A stretch of 64,000 nucleotides of DNA from positions 1,307,501 to 1,371,500 of the forward strand of contig JADJXG010000001.1 in the NCBI GenBank assembly GCA_016715965.1, in the 5' to 3' direction. The notes beneath the pieces were generated by a model that was given only the letters and a program-made list of their open reading frames with translations, searched no databases and was not told the DNA's origin. Source of the stretch: Saprospiraceae bacterium. GTDB lineage: Bacteria; Bacteroidota; Bacteroidia; Chitinophagales; Saprospiraceae. This document shows, piece by piece, positions 35,508 to 44,369 of the stretch; position 1 is the stretch's first letter; every line of letters begins with the position of its first letter. Made by a program: the position numbers and the translations under genes.

Positions 35508-35948
35508 ATGAAACGTAATGTATTTTTTCCAATGTCACCAGTGACCAATCAAATTGGAACCATGGTTGAAGATTTGTTAAACAGAGGGCTCAATGATATT
35601 TTTGGAGGCCAGGTTTTTCAGAGCAGTGTTCCAGCGGTCAATGTAAGTGAGAATGATCAATCTTTTCTAGTGGATGTAGCAGCTCCGGGTCTTAAAAAAG
35701 AAGACTTCAAGTTATCTCTTGAAAAAGGATTCCTCAATATTTCTGCTTCGAAAGAGGAGAAAAAAGAAGAGACCAATGAACAGTTTTCAAGAAAAGAATT
35801 TAATTACAGTTCTTTCAGTCGCTCCTTTAAGTTACCCGAACATGCAGATGCATCAAAGATAACAGCTAGTTACAAAGATGGTGTCTTACACATCACCATT
35901 GATAAGAAGACGGTGGTAAAAGAGGAAAAGACGATAGAAATCCAGTAA
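35508..35948 (+). CDS. Small heat-shock protein, Hsp20/alpha-crystallin family (second copy)
   Basis: A 146-residue Hsp20. The N-terminal arm (1-40) is followed by the alpha-crystallin domain (about 42-140: NVSENDQSFLVDVAAPGLKKEDFKLSLEKG, then SYKDGVLHITI). It is clearly more canonical than the first copy (FSRKEFNYSSFSRSFKLPEHAD) and differs from it in sequence, so this is an old duplication. Hetero-oligomers are possible. A terminator lies 45 bases after the stop. Confidence 0.93.
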   Translation: MKRNVFFPMSPVTNQIGTMVEDLLNRGLNDIFGGQVFQSSVPAVNVSENDQSFLVDVAAPGLKKEDFKLSLEKGFLNISASKEEKKEETNEQFSRKEFNYSSFSRSFKLPEHADASKITASYKDGVLHITIDKKTVVKEEKTIEIQ

Positions 35949-35992
35949 AAGCAGAGTTTGAGTTTGTTTTCATAAAGGGGATTATTTTGAAG

Positions 35993-36029
35993 AAAAGGCC
36001 GGTCGTATGCAAATGCGGCCGGTCTTTTT
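35993..36029 (+). terminator. Rho-independent terminator after hsp20 pair
   Basis: AAAAGGCCGG (35993-36002) pairs with CCGGTCTTTT (36019-36028) with one G-T wobble, a 16-base loop and a T-rich end. Confidence 0.75.
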
Positions 36030-36669
36030 ATTGAAGTGAACCAAGAAGAATTCTTTCGAAGCCAGAAAATCAAAAAAGGGATATCAATCCAATCTGTTTT
36101 TTTTAATTAAACTATGGAATGAATTCGCCTTGAGAATTATCAAGCCTTAGAATGAGGTTTGTTCTGAATTTATTATTTTTCAAAAAACAATTTGTAATTC
36201 TGAATTTCTGAAGATTGATTGGAAACCAGAATGATGCTCAGATCGCAAGAGCCAAACTTAAGTAAATGCAATGGTAGTTCTTGCGAATCATAATGAATCA
36301 GTTTGTAAAGGAAAGTAAGAAAAACCCACCCCAATTCTTGAAAGTTGGATGTACCAATAAATCCACCAAAAAGAGGATTTTTACAAATGAAAGTTGGTCA
36401 ATGGCAAACGAGTAAATTCATTTGGCAATTAAAACTTATATTATTGTATATATAAACAAAACATTTTCAACCAGATACACATTAATTATTTTTAATTAAC
36501 TCATTTTCAACCAGTTTTACAATTTATTTGATAAAATTGGTCAGATTTTTCAGAACTTTGCTCTCCAGCCCATTGAAGGTCAACCACTAAAGCAAGTTTT
36601 TATTCGTTAATGAAGCATGCCAAATAAACCGTCAATTGGGATCATGTGAGGTAATCAGACAGACGAAAT
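36030..36669 (+). other. Intergenic region, no gene recognised
   Basis: About 640 AT-rich bases. A 13-base direct repeat CATTTTCAACCAG occurs at 36462-36474 and 36502-36514, 40 bases apart. No open frame with coding character and no RNA gene was seen. It must contain the promoter of the TPR gene at 36670. Confidence 0.4.
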
Positions 36670-37710
36670 ATGCAGGTTCAAAATTTGTTTAAAGTAATAA
36701 TCCAGGGCAAACTGGATTTTGGAAATGAGAGATCGTTCCAAAAAGCACTTCAACTATACAATCAGCGCCTGGAGACTTTATATAAAAAAGAACTTGTTTT
36801 CAAATTGCCCGAGCAGCTTTTTGCTGAGACAGATCACACTTTGATTATTCAAAGGTTTATTGGCAATATTTCTGAAAAAGTCTGGAAAAATACCATTTCA
36901 TCTTTGGAGCATACCGCACAATTTAGCATTTCTGGTAGCATCAATTGTTGGATGACCGACAACGGTAAAATATTGCATCATGTGCATATTGAACCACTGG
37001 GAGAAAAAAGCAGCGTGATGTTGTTTCAGGAAGGAAAAAAAGTGATGGATGAAGGTGGTTCAAAAGAAGAAGCGATAAAGCTATTGTCAGAAGTTATTGA
37101 AAAGTATGAAAAACATTCTCAGGCTTATGAGAGACGCGGCTATGTCAATTTTACCCTGAGAAATTATGAAGATGCCCTCTATGACTTTAAGAAAAGTATA
37201 GGATTTGATCACATGAATGCATCTTCCTGGTATGGAGTTGGGCGATGCTTGATGTTAAAAAAAGAATACTCAGCTGCTGCGGAGGCATTTGATGAAACCA
37301 CCAAACAATCCATAGCCCTCCAACCCATCTATTGGGCGGCAAGAAGGGTGAAAGGTATGGCTCACCTGCAGTTGAAAGAATTTGACAAAGCGGCAACAGA
37401 ATTTAAATATTTTACCACCCGTCAATATGGCAAAGAGGATCCTAATTTTAAACACTTATCCAATGTGTGGTTTAATTATGGAAAGGCTTTGTTTGCTCAA
37501 GGCAAAATAGATGAAGCCATTCAGGCATTTGACAAAAGTGTCGCATTGGAAATTAATCCAAATTCAGGTGCCAAAGCAGAAGCATTAATGCACAGGGGTC
37601 TTGCAAGAAAGGCGCTTGGAAAAGCGGATTTTATTTTGGACATTCAATTGGCTTCAGAAATGGGACACGAAGCTGCCACTCAGCTTCTCACAGAGATTCA
37701 TTTGTCCTGA
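36670..37710 (+). CDS. TPR-repeat protein of unknown function
   Basis: A 346-residue protein without a signal peptide. Residues 1 to about 125 form an unrecognised N-terminal domain; the rest is tetratricopeptide repeat (about 130-335, e.g. SQAYERRGYVNFTLRNYEDAL, NASSWYGVGRCLMLKKEY, VWFNYGKALFAQGKIDEAI). It is probably a cytoplasmic protein-protein adaptor. It lies 34 bases upstream of the PorE-like gene and may be co-transcribed with it. No enzyme domain is present. Confidence 0.75.
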   Translation: MQVQNLFKVIIQGKLDFGNERSFQKALQLYNQRLETLYKKELVFKLPEQLFAETDHTLIIQRFIGNISEKVWKNTISSLEHTAQFSISGSINCWMTDNGKILHHVHIEPLGEKSSVMLFQEGKKVMDEGGSKEEAIKLLSEVIEKYEKHSQAYERRGYVNFTLRNYEDALYDFKKSIGFDHMNASSWYGVGRCLMLKKEYSAAAEAFDETTKQSIALQPIYWAARRVKGMAHLQLKEFDKAATEFKYFTTRQYGKEDPNFKHLSNVWFNYGKALFAQGKIDEAIQAFDKSVALEINPNSGAKAEALMHRGLARKALGKADFILDIQLASEMGHEAATQLLTEIHLS

Positions 37711-37744
37711 TACTTCAGCTTGTTCTGATTTCGTTAGAATTATT

Positions 37745-39667
37745 ATGAGATACCAGCTTTTTACTGTGGTGTTATTTTTATTTGTGCTAAAGGCATCGGC
37801 TCAAAACATCTATATTCACAATGCCAAAAAGAATCTGAAGATCCAGTACAGCAAAGCCTTAAAACTCTACCAAATAAACGAATTTGAGTCATCGAAGAAG
37901 GCGTTTAAAAAAATTCTTGCCAAAAATCCAAAATTTGTTGATCCATACATCCTTCTTGGATCAATCGGTTTTGATCAAAAGAATTTTGATGAAGCTGAGA
38001 CATGGTTTCAAAAGGCCCTTGATTTGGATTCTTTTTATCAGATAAAAGTCTATTATACTCTGGCTCTTTGCCAGTTTGAAAATTATCAATTCACAAGAGC
38101 AAAATTAAATCTGGAGAAATTTTTGGAGTTGGAAAAATCAAACAAAGATTTGATTCAAAAGGCAGTTCATGTCTTACCAACATACCGCTTTGCGGATTCT
38201 GTCTATCGGATCACATTGGATATTAAATTGGAGGCGATTGCATCTATCAACACTGAGCAATCGGAATATTTACCAAGCATTACGGCAGACGGCAGGACCA
38301 TGCTTTTTACAAGACGGATCGGAATAAAAAATGAGGATCTCTATTTGACGAATCTCGATGAAAATGGCAACTGGAGCGAACCAAAGGCTCTAACAGAAAT
38401 AAATTCTCCATACAATGAAGGTGCACCCACTATTTCACCCGACGGAAACGCTATCCTATTTACAAGTTGTAACAGGCCAGAAAGCTTTGGAGGTTGTGAT
38501 TTATTTATTAGCCATTTTAAAAAGGGAAATTGGACAAGACCGGTCAATTTGGGAGACAAGATCAATACACCTGCTTATGAATCACAACCCTGTTTAGCCC
38601 ATAACGGAAAATGGCTCATTTTTACCAGCAACAGAAAAGGAACTTTCGGAGGAATGGATTTATGGCAAACAAGTTTTACCGATGAAAAAGGTTGGTCGAT
38701 TCCAAAGAATCTGGGACCTGTGATCAACACAGTTGGACACGAGTCCTGTCCTTTTCTGCACCCGAATGGTATCACGCTCTTTTTTAGTTCCACCGGCCAC
38801 ACTGGAATGGGTAACAATGATATTTTTTATTCCAATTTGGATTCAAAAGGAAATTGGACAAAACCGGTTAATTTGGGATTTCCAATCAACACCCCACTGG
38901 ATGAATCTTCATTTATAACAGACTTCACAGGAACCTTGGGATTCATGGCAACGGATAGACTTGCCAACGAAAGGCCAGGATCAAAAAATCAGTTGGATCT
39001 TTATACTTTTCAAATGCCACCACATTTGCGACCGATGCCCGCCGAGTATTTATCCATTCAAGTATATGATGCTGCAAGCAATCAAAAGATGGAGGCAAGT
39101 GTTACCATTTTCGAGCTAGAGAATTCAAAAACTTATTATAAAAATACATCGAGAACGGACGCCAGTTTGCTGGTCACTGTTCCCATTAAGCAAAAATATG
39201 CCATCCACATTGAAAAGGAGGCTTATCAACCCTATTTTGAACACATCAACACCTCTGAAATTCCTGGAAGTTTTTTAAACCCAAGAATTTTAAATATCTA
39301 TTTAAATCAAGTCAAACAATTGACAAAACCCGTTGTGTTAAAAAATGTATTTTTCGAATTTTCTTCTGCAGAACTAAAACCAGAATCACATTACGAATTG
39401 AATCAATTAAAGAATTGGTTGTTGGCCAACCCAGGCCTCAAAATAAAAATCACAGGTCATACAGACAATGAAGGGGAAGATGAATATAATTTTAGATTGT
39501 CTTTTGCCAGAGCAGGGGCTGTAAAAAAATATTTATTGTCCATGGGAATCGCAGAAGAAAAAATTGCAGTAGAAGGAATGGGCTCCACCAAGCCGGTGCG
39601 AAGCAATGATACTGCAGAGGGAAGAGCACAAAACCGCAGAACAGAATTTGAGATCATTCATAACTGA
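37745..39667 (+). CDS. PorE-like TPR / beta-propeller / OmpA-domain protein
   Basis: A 640-residue exported protein with the domain order of T9SS PorE: signal peptide (MRYQLFTVVLFLFVLKASAQ), TPR region (about 25-150), WD40-like PD40 propeller (about 180-425, with repeated ITADGRTMLFTRR, ISPDGNAILFTS and LAHNGKWLIFTSN blades), a carboxypeptidase-regulatory-like domain (about 440-525) and a C-terminal OmpA peptidoglycan-binding domain (about 535-640, GHTDNEGEDEYNFRLSFARA). Unlike characterised PorE it lacks a lipobox. I chose the ATG at 37745 since the upstream start at 37601 is inside the preceding gene. T9SS cargo elsewhere in the window supports the context. Confidence 0.8.
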   Translation: MRYQLFTVVLFLFVLKASAQNIYIHNAKKNLKIQYSKALKLYQINEFESSKKAFKKILAKNPKFVDPYILLGSIGFDQKNFDEAETWFQKALDLDSFYQIKVYYTLALCQFENYQFTRAKLNLEKFLELEKSNKDLIQKAVHVLPTYRFADSVYRITLDIKLEAIASINTEQSEYLPSITADGRTMLFTRRIGIKNEDLYLTNLDENGNWSEPKALTEINSPYNEGAPTISPDGNAILFTSCNRPESFGGCDLFISHFKKGNWTRPVNLGDKINTPAYESQPCLAHNGKWLIFTSNRKGTFGGMDLWQTSFTDEKGWSIPKNLGPVINTVGHESCPFLHPNGITLFFSSTGHTGMGNNDIFYSNLDSKGNWTKPVNLGFPINTPLDESSFITDFTGTLGFMATDRLANERPGSKNQLDLYTFQMPPHLRPMPAEYLSIQVYDAASNQKMEASVTIFELENSKTYYKNTSRTDASLLVTVPIKQKYAIHIEKEAYQPYFEHINTSEIPGSFLNPRILNIYLNQVKQLTKPVVLKNVFFEFSSAELKPESHYELNQLKNWLLANPGLKIKITGHTDNEGEDEYNFRLSFARAGAVKKYLLSMGIAEEKIAVEGMGSTKPVRSNDTAEGRAQNRRTEFEIIHN

Positions 39668-39672
39668 GCATT

Positions 39673-41085
39673 ATGCCAAAAATTAAAAAACCGAAACAAG
39701 TTGTTTTAAATATTCACAGTATTGGTCATAAAGGGCATGCCATCGGAAAGACGGAAGAAGGTATGGTGGCTTTTATCCGGGATGCTGTACCAGGAGACCA
39801 AGTTTCTGCTTTGTTGAACAAAAAGAGCAAAGGAGTCTGGCAAGGAAGGATGATTGAAATTATCAAGGCTTCAGAACACCGCACCAACTCCTTTTGCAGT
39901 TATTTTGGAATTTGTGGAGGTTGTAGCTGGCAGGAGTTAAACTATGAAGAACAGGCCAAACAAAAGGAAATGCAAGTTAAAGAAGCTGTAAAAAGAATCG
40001 GAGGATTAGAACCCATCTTATTTGAATCCATTTTAAAAGCTAAAGAAACTCGTTGGTATCGCAATAAACTGGAATTTACTTTTTCCAATCATAGGTGGCT
40101 TACCAAGGAAGAAATGAATTTCAAAGAGGAAGAAATAACTACAAAAGCATTGGGATTTCACAGACCCGAGTCCTTTCAGAAGGTCATTGATATTGAGATC
40201 TGTCACCTTCAAAGTGACACCAGCAACCGAATAAAAAACTGGATAAGAAGCAAAACATCCGGTCGGGAATGGAGCTATTATGATATCAAATCGCATGGAG
40301 GGCTCATGAGAAATATGATAATCCGAAGCAATCTGAAAGGAGAAGTGATGGTAGTGATCGCGGTGTATGATCGCGCTGATAAAAAATTGCATGAATTGTT
40401 TGAAGAGCTGCAAAAGGAATTTCCGGAAATCGTAAGTTGCTACGTTGCCGAAAATAAAAACCTGAATGACGCCTGGTCTAATTTGGAATGTCATAAAATT
40501 TTTGGAGCGGATTATCTCGAAGAATACATCGATAAAATTTGCTTTAAGATTGGCCCAAAATCCTTTTTCCAAACCAATACAAAACAAAGCGTCGCGCTGT
40601 ATCAAACAGTAAAAGAGTATGCAGATCTTCATGGAAGTGAAACGGTGTATGATCTTTATTGTGGGGTGGGAAGCATTGGATTGTATTTAGCAGATTCTGC
40701 AAAGAAAATAATTGGGATTGAGGAGATAGAGGCCGCCACAGGGGATGCAAGAATTAATGCAGACACAAATCAAATCAGCAATGCACAGTTTATCTCAGGA
40801 GACGTAAGAAAAATATTGAATCATGAATTGACGGATCATTATGGTCATCCGGATTTGATCATAGTAGATCCTCCCCGCACAGGTTTGCACCCGGATGTTT
40901 GTCAAACGATTCTAGAATTCCAGCCCACAAAAATAGTTTATGTAAGCTGTAATCCCGCAACCCTTGCCAGAGATCTAAAATTGTTTTCTGAAAAGTACCA
41001 ATTGATGAAGCTAAGACCCGTTGATATGTTTCCTCATACCAGCCATGTAGAAGCGGTGGCTTTGATGCATTTGAAAACTGTATAA
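39673..41085 (+). CDS. rlmD: 23S rRNA (uracil-C5)-methyltransferase, RlmD/RumA family
   Basis: A 470-residue SAM-dependent RNA methyltransferase. A TRAM domain (about 8-65) precedes the [4Fe-4S] cysteines C75, C81, C84 and C177, and the SAM-binding core follows (YDLYCGVGSIGLYLA, DPPRTGLHPDV, VSCNPATLARD with the catalytic Cys). It methylates a uridine in 23S rRNA; RlmD and RlmC/TrmA paralogues are hard to separate by eye, and Bacteroidota often have one enzyme doing several sites. It starts 5 bases after the PorE-like gene stop. Confidence 0.9.
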   Translation: MPKIKKPKQVVLNIHSIGHKGHAIGKTEEGMVAFIRDAVPGDQVSALLNKKSKGVWQGRMIEIIKASEHRTNSFCSYFGICGGCSWQELNYEEQAKQKEMQVKEAVKRIGGLEPILFESILKAKETRWYRNKLEFTFSNHRWLTKEEMNFKEEEITTKALGFHRPESFQKVIDIEICHLQSDTSNRIKNWIRSKTSGREWSYYDIKSHGGLMRNMIIRSNLKGEVMVVIAVYDRADKKLHELFEELQKEFPEIVSCYVAENKNLNDAWSNLECHKIFGADYLEEYIDKICFKIGPKSFFQTNTKQSVALYQTVKEYADLHGSETVYDLYCGVGSIGLYLADSAKKIIGIEEIEAATGDARINADTNQISNAQFISGDVRKILNHELTDHYGHPDLIIVDPPRTGLHPDVCQTILEFQPTKIVYVSCNPATLARDLKLFSEKYQLMKLRPVDMFPHTSHVEAVALMHLKTV

Positions 41086-41129
41086 AATTAGCAACGAAAA
41101 CAATATTTAACTATACCTGTTTGAGGAGT

Positions 41130-41516
41130 ATGGAAAAACCCAGCATAGGAAAATATCTTGCTCTGGAGGAAGATTTGCGACGCTACCGCAAGGCCATGAA
41201 TGATGCACGGGAAATTATGTTAACACAAGAAGTAAGCATCTATCCTATTTTTATTCTTCATCAGCAGAATCTGGAAATGGGAATTCCTTTGATAGAAGCT
41301 TCAGAAAATACTGGCATTTGGTCTGTTCATGCCTCAAGTCTCGAAGAGTTTGTGGTAAAAAATATCATTCATCAAAACAAGATTGACGAATTTAAAATTT
41401 TGTACAAAAAACACGACAGACATTTGTGTTTGTTTGTGTTATCTGAGTTGGGAGCCCAGTTTATTTTCTATCCAAGACAGGAGGAAATATACAAGGAGTA
41501 CGGAAGTCTGAATTAA
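41130..41516 (+). CDS. Small conserved protein of unknown function
   Basis: A 128-residue protein that I do not recognise. The N-terminal half is helical (GKYLALEEDLRRYRKAMNDA), and the C-terminal half mixes hydrophobic strands (LCLFVLSELGAQFIFYPR). It has no signal peptide or membrane helix. I chose the ATG at 41130 because GAGGAG directly precedes it; a TTG at 41121 is also in frame. It lies 44 bases after rlmD and may share its transcript. Coding character is supported by the ribosome site and regular codon pattern. Confidence 0.65.
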   Translation: MEKPSIGKYLALEEDLRRYRKAMNDAREIMLTQEVSIYPIFILHQQNLEMGIPLIEASENTGIWSVHASSLEEFVVKNIIHQNKIDEFKILYKKHDRHLCLFVLSELGAQFIFYPRQEEIYKEYGSLN

Positions 41517-41666
41517 TAAACTTCAACCCTATAAGGCCAAGTGAAAATGGAAAAATTGGCTTTTACATCATTCTTTGAGTCTGATTTTTGAGTTTTGTTG
41601 ACAAATCTACGGATGTCAAACTTGAATTGAATGGAATCGGGTATTTAAAATTTAGAATCTATGAGC

Positions 41667-41674
41667 TACATTTG
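41667..41674 (+). promoter_or_regulatory. Promoter -7 element for the radical SAM gene
   Basis: TACATTTG matches TAnnTTTG, followed by TG. Transcription would start near 41681, only about 9 bases before the TTG start chosen at 41690, so the transcript would be nearly leaderless. Confidence 0.45.
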
Positions 41675-41689
41675 TGTAAATTTCCTTTT

Positions 41690-43876
41690 TTGAAAACTGT
41701 ATTCCTGTTAACACCTCCTTTTACACAATTGAATACACCTTATCCGGCAACAGCATATCTTAAAGGATTTTTAAATACAAAGGGAATATCATCGTACCAG
41801 ATGGATCTTGGAATTGAAGTTATTCTTCGCATTTTTTCAAAAAACGGATTATCCCAAATCAAGCCAGCTGAAATAAATCCATCATGGTCTCCAAATGCCA
41901 AACGGATATACTCACTTTGGGAAGAGTACTTACACAGCATTGATTCTGTCATTGGGTTTCTGCAGGGTAAGCAAGCAAGTCTTGCAGCCCGTATTGTCCA
42001 GGGAAGCTTTTTGCCCCAAGCTTCGAGATTTGAAGATTTGATAGACCTTGAGTGGGCGTTTGGCAGAATGGGAGTTCAGGACAAGGCAAAACATTTTGCC
42101 ACCTTGTATTTGGAAGATCTCTCAGATTTTATAAAAGAATGCATTGACCCTCACTTTGGCTTTAGCCGATATGCTGAAAAACTGGGACGCTCAGCAAACA
42201 CATTTGATGAAATGCATGGCTACATGGAGAAGAGTGTAAGTCAAATTGATAAATTGAGCCTTCAGATTCTTGCCGATCGTCTGGATGAGCAAGGTGCTGA
42301 ATTGGTATGCATTTCTGTACCATTTCCAGGAAATTTGTACTCAGCTTTCCGATGTGCGCAATTTATCAAAAGGCAATTTCCCAATATGAAAATTGCACTT
42401 GGAGGTGGATTTCCCAACACTGAATTAAGAGAATTGTCTGAGTCAAGGGTCTTTGATTATTTTGATTTCGTTTGTTTGGATGATGGGGAACGGCCATTGG
42501 AAAATCTATTGAACCACATACAAGGAAAGATAGGTTTGAATCATCTCAAAAGAACTTTCCACAGAATAGACAATCAGGTAATTTATTTTAATCAATCGCG
42601 GGACAGAGATTATCACCAGCACGAATTGGGAACTCCTGATTATACAGATTTGCCTTTGGAGCATTACATTTCTGTCATCGAAATAGCCAATCCCATGCAT
42701 AGCCTTTGGACCGATGGAAGATGGAATAAGCTTACGATGGCACATGGTTGTTATTGGGGTAAATGTACTTTTTGTGATATTAGTCTTGACTACATCAAGC
42801 TGTATGAACCAATCGCTGCCAGTTTGCTGGCAGATCGCATGGAAGAGATGATTCAAAAAACGGGTACCACTGGATTTCATTTTGTGGATGAGGCCGCTCC
42901 ACCGGCTTTGATGAGGGAATTGGCCTTGGAGATCCTTCGGAGAAATATGTCTGTCAGCTGGTGGACCAATATCCGTTTTGAAAAAAGTTTTACATTGGAA
43001 TTGTGTCAACTTTTAAGTCAATCCGGATGCATAGCGGTCTCGGGTGGGTTGGAGGTGGCATCAGACCGATTGCTTCAGTTGATTCAAAAAGGAGTAAGCG
43101 TTGCACAAGTGTCTATGGTGGCAAACCATTTTAGTGCAGCAGGAATCATGGTACATGCTTATCTGATGTATGGATTTCCCACGCAAACGGTGCAAGAAAC
43201 GGTCGATAGTCTGGAAATGGTCAGACAGATGTTTGCAGCTGGAATTATTCAATCCGGATTTTGGCATCAATTTGCGCTCACTGCACACAGCCCGGTAGGA
43301 ATGAATCCTTCGGAATATGGATTGGCAGTTGAGAAAGTTGACATCAGCTTTGCCAACAACGATCTTGCTTTTAAGGACAAAACAGGAATAGATCACAATC
43401 GATTTACATTTGGATTGAGAAAATCGATCTACAATTTTATGCATGGAATCGGATTGGATTTCTCCTTGCAGGAATGGTTTGAATTTAAAATTCCCAAAAC
43501 ACAAATTCGTCCATCTTTTGTAGAAGATAGTCTTTTAGAAGAAGACCCTGAAGTCATCAAACCACATGCTAAATGGGTTTGGATTGGAAACATTCCCATC
43601 GTCGAAAATGAGAACACCGGGAAAACAAAGGATGTAAAGGAGAAACAGATCTTGCATTTTCATAGCAAACAAGATGAGTATTCGCTTCGATTGAAGAAGC
43701 ACGACGCGGAATGTCTGATGGAGGCCCTTGATAAAATCTCATTCAGAAATTCTGGAGAACTAAAAACCTATGACGAACTAAAAAAATGGATGCAAGTGAA
43801 GTATCCGGATTTTGAGTTGTTGTGGTTTTCGAATCCAATCCGGGAATTGAGAAGTTACGGGTTGTTCTGTCTATAA
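41690..43876 (+). CDS. B12-binding-domain radical SAM protein
   Basis: About 728 residues. A B12-binding-type domain (ELVCISVPFPGNLYSAF, then ALGGGFPNTELREL) precedes a radical SAM domain whose cluster motif is C-YWGK-C-TF-C (about residues 355-363), with FHFVDEAAPPALMRELALEILRR and SGCIAVSGGLEVASDRLL following. The start is uncertain: the first good methionine would be deep inside the fold, so TTG at 41690 (KTVFLLTPPF) is chosen; an in-frame TTG at 41588 would add 34 residues. Members often methylate unactivated carbon or modify natural products; the substrate here is unknown. Confidence 0.8.
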   Translation: MKTVFLLTPPFTQLNTPYPATAYLKGFLNTKGISSYQMDLGIEVILRIFSKNGLSQIKPAEINPSWSPNAKRIYSLWEEYLHSIDSVIGFLQGKQASLAARIVQGSFLPQASRFEDLIDLEWAFGRMGVQDKAKHFATLYLEDLSDFIKECIDPHFGFSRYAEKLGRSANTFDEMHGYMEKSVSQIDKLSLQILADRLDEQGAELVCISVPFPGNLYSAFRCAQFIKRQFPNMKIALGGGFPNTELRELSESRVFDYFDFVCLDDGERPLENLLNHIQGKIGLNHLKRTFHRIDNQVIYFNQSRDRDYHQHELGTPDYTDLPLEHYISVIEIANPMHSLWTDGRWNKLTMAHGCYWGKCTFCDISLDYIKLYEPIAASLLADRMEEMIQKTGTTGFHFVDEAAPPALMRELALEILRRNMSVSWWTNIRFEKSFTLELCQLLSQSGCIAVSGGLEVASDRLLQLIQKGVSVAQVSMVANHFSAAGIMVHAYLMYGFPTQTVQETVDSLEMVRQMFAAGIIQSGFWHQFALTAHSPVGMNPSEYGLAVEKVDISFANNDLAFKDKTGIDHNRFTFGLRKSIYNFMHGIGLDFSLQEWFEFKIPKTQIRPSFVEDSLLEEDPEVIKPHAKWVWIGNIPIVENENTGKTKDVKEKQILHFHSKQDEYSLRLKKHDAECLMEALDKISFRNSGELKTYDELKKWMQVKYPDFELLWFSNPIRELRSYGLFCL

Positions 43877-44369
43877 CGAAGATATTAAACCCAGATTATG
43901 TATTAGATAAAGAAAGGGTTTCATTTTCAATCCTCAAGATAACCTGTAAACCGGTAAATCAAATCCACTTTCACATTTTGCAGAGATGTCCAAAGTGATT
44001 TCGCCGGATTGTTTTCAAATCAAACATTCCAATGTTAAGCAAAGCACTTGGATCTAAGGATACTTGTATCGCGCTGTATTTTAATTTTTAACTCAATAAG
44101 GCGGATCTATTCACTCACATCCCGATCACCAAATTCAAATTGAATTTTCTTTGATATTTTTTAATTTTCGCTTTTCTAACTAAGAGTAAAATTATTTTCC
44201 ATAGATAATACCGTCCATATTGTGCATAATCTTGAAATCATTAAGAGGAAAGCAAAAGCAGGAATATGAATTGGTCACTATTGCATCCAATGACAATGCT
44301 CTTTCTTTCAGACTGGGACTAGCAGGTCATTTTAATTGCTAGTTTAAGCGTTTTTTGGAAAAACCCACT
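43877..44369. other. Intergenic region between convergent genes
   Basis: About 490 AT-rich bases between the radical SAM gene and the end of the broken receptor gene. I see no coding frame, no RNA gene and no strong hairpin. Confidence 0.4.

Noticed and set aside
36462..36514. 13-base direct repeat CATTTTCAACCAG, two copies
   Set aside because: Only two copies, 40 bases apart, in AT-rich sequence and without a linked gene start; not a CRISPR array and probably chance or a weak regulatory repeat.
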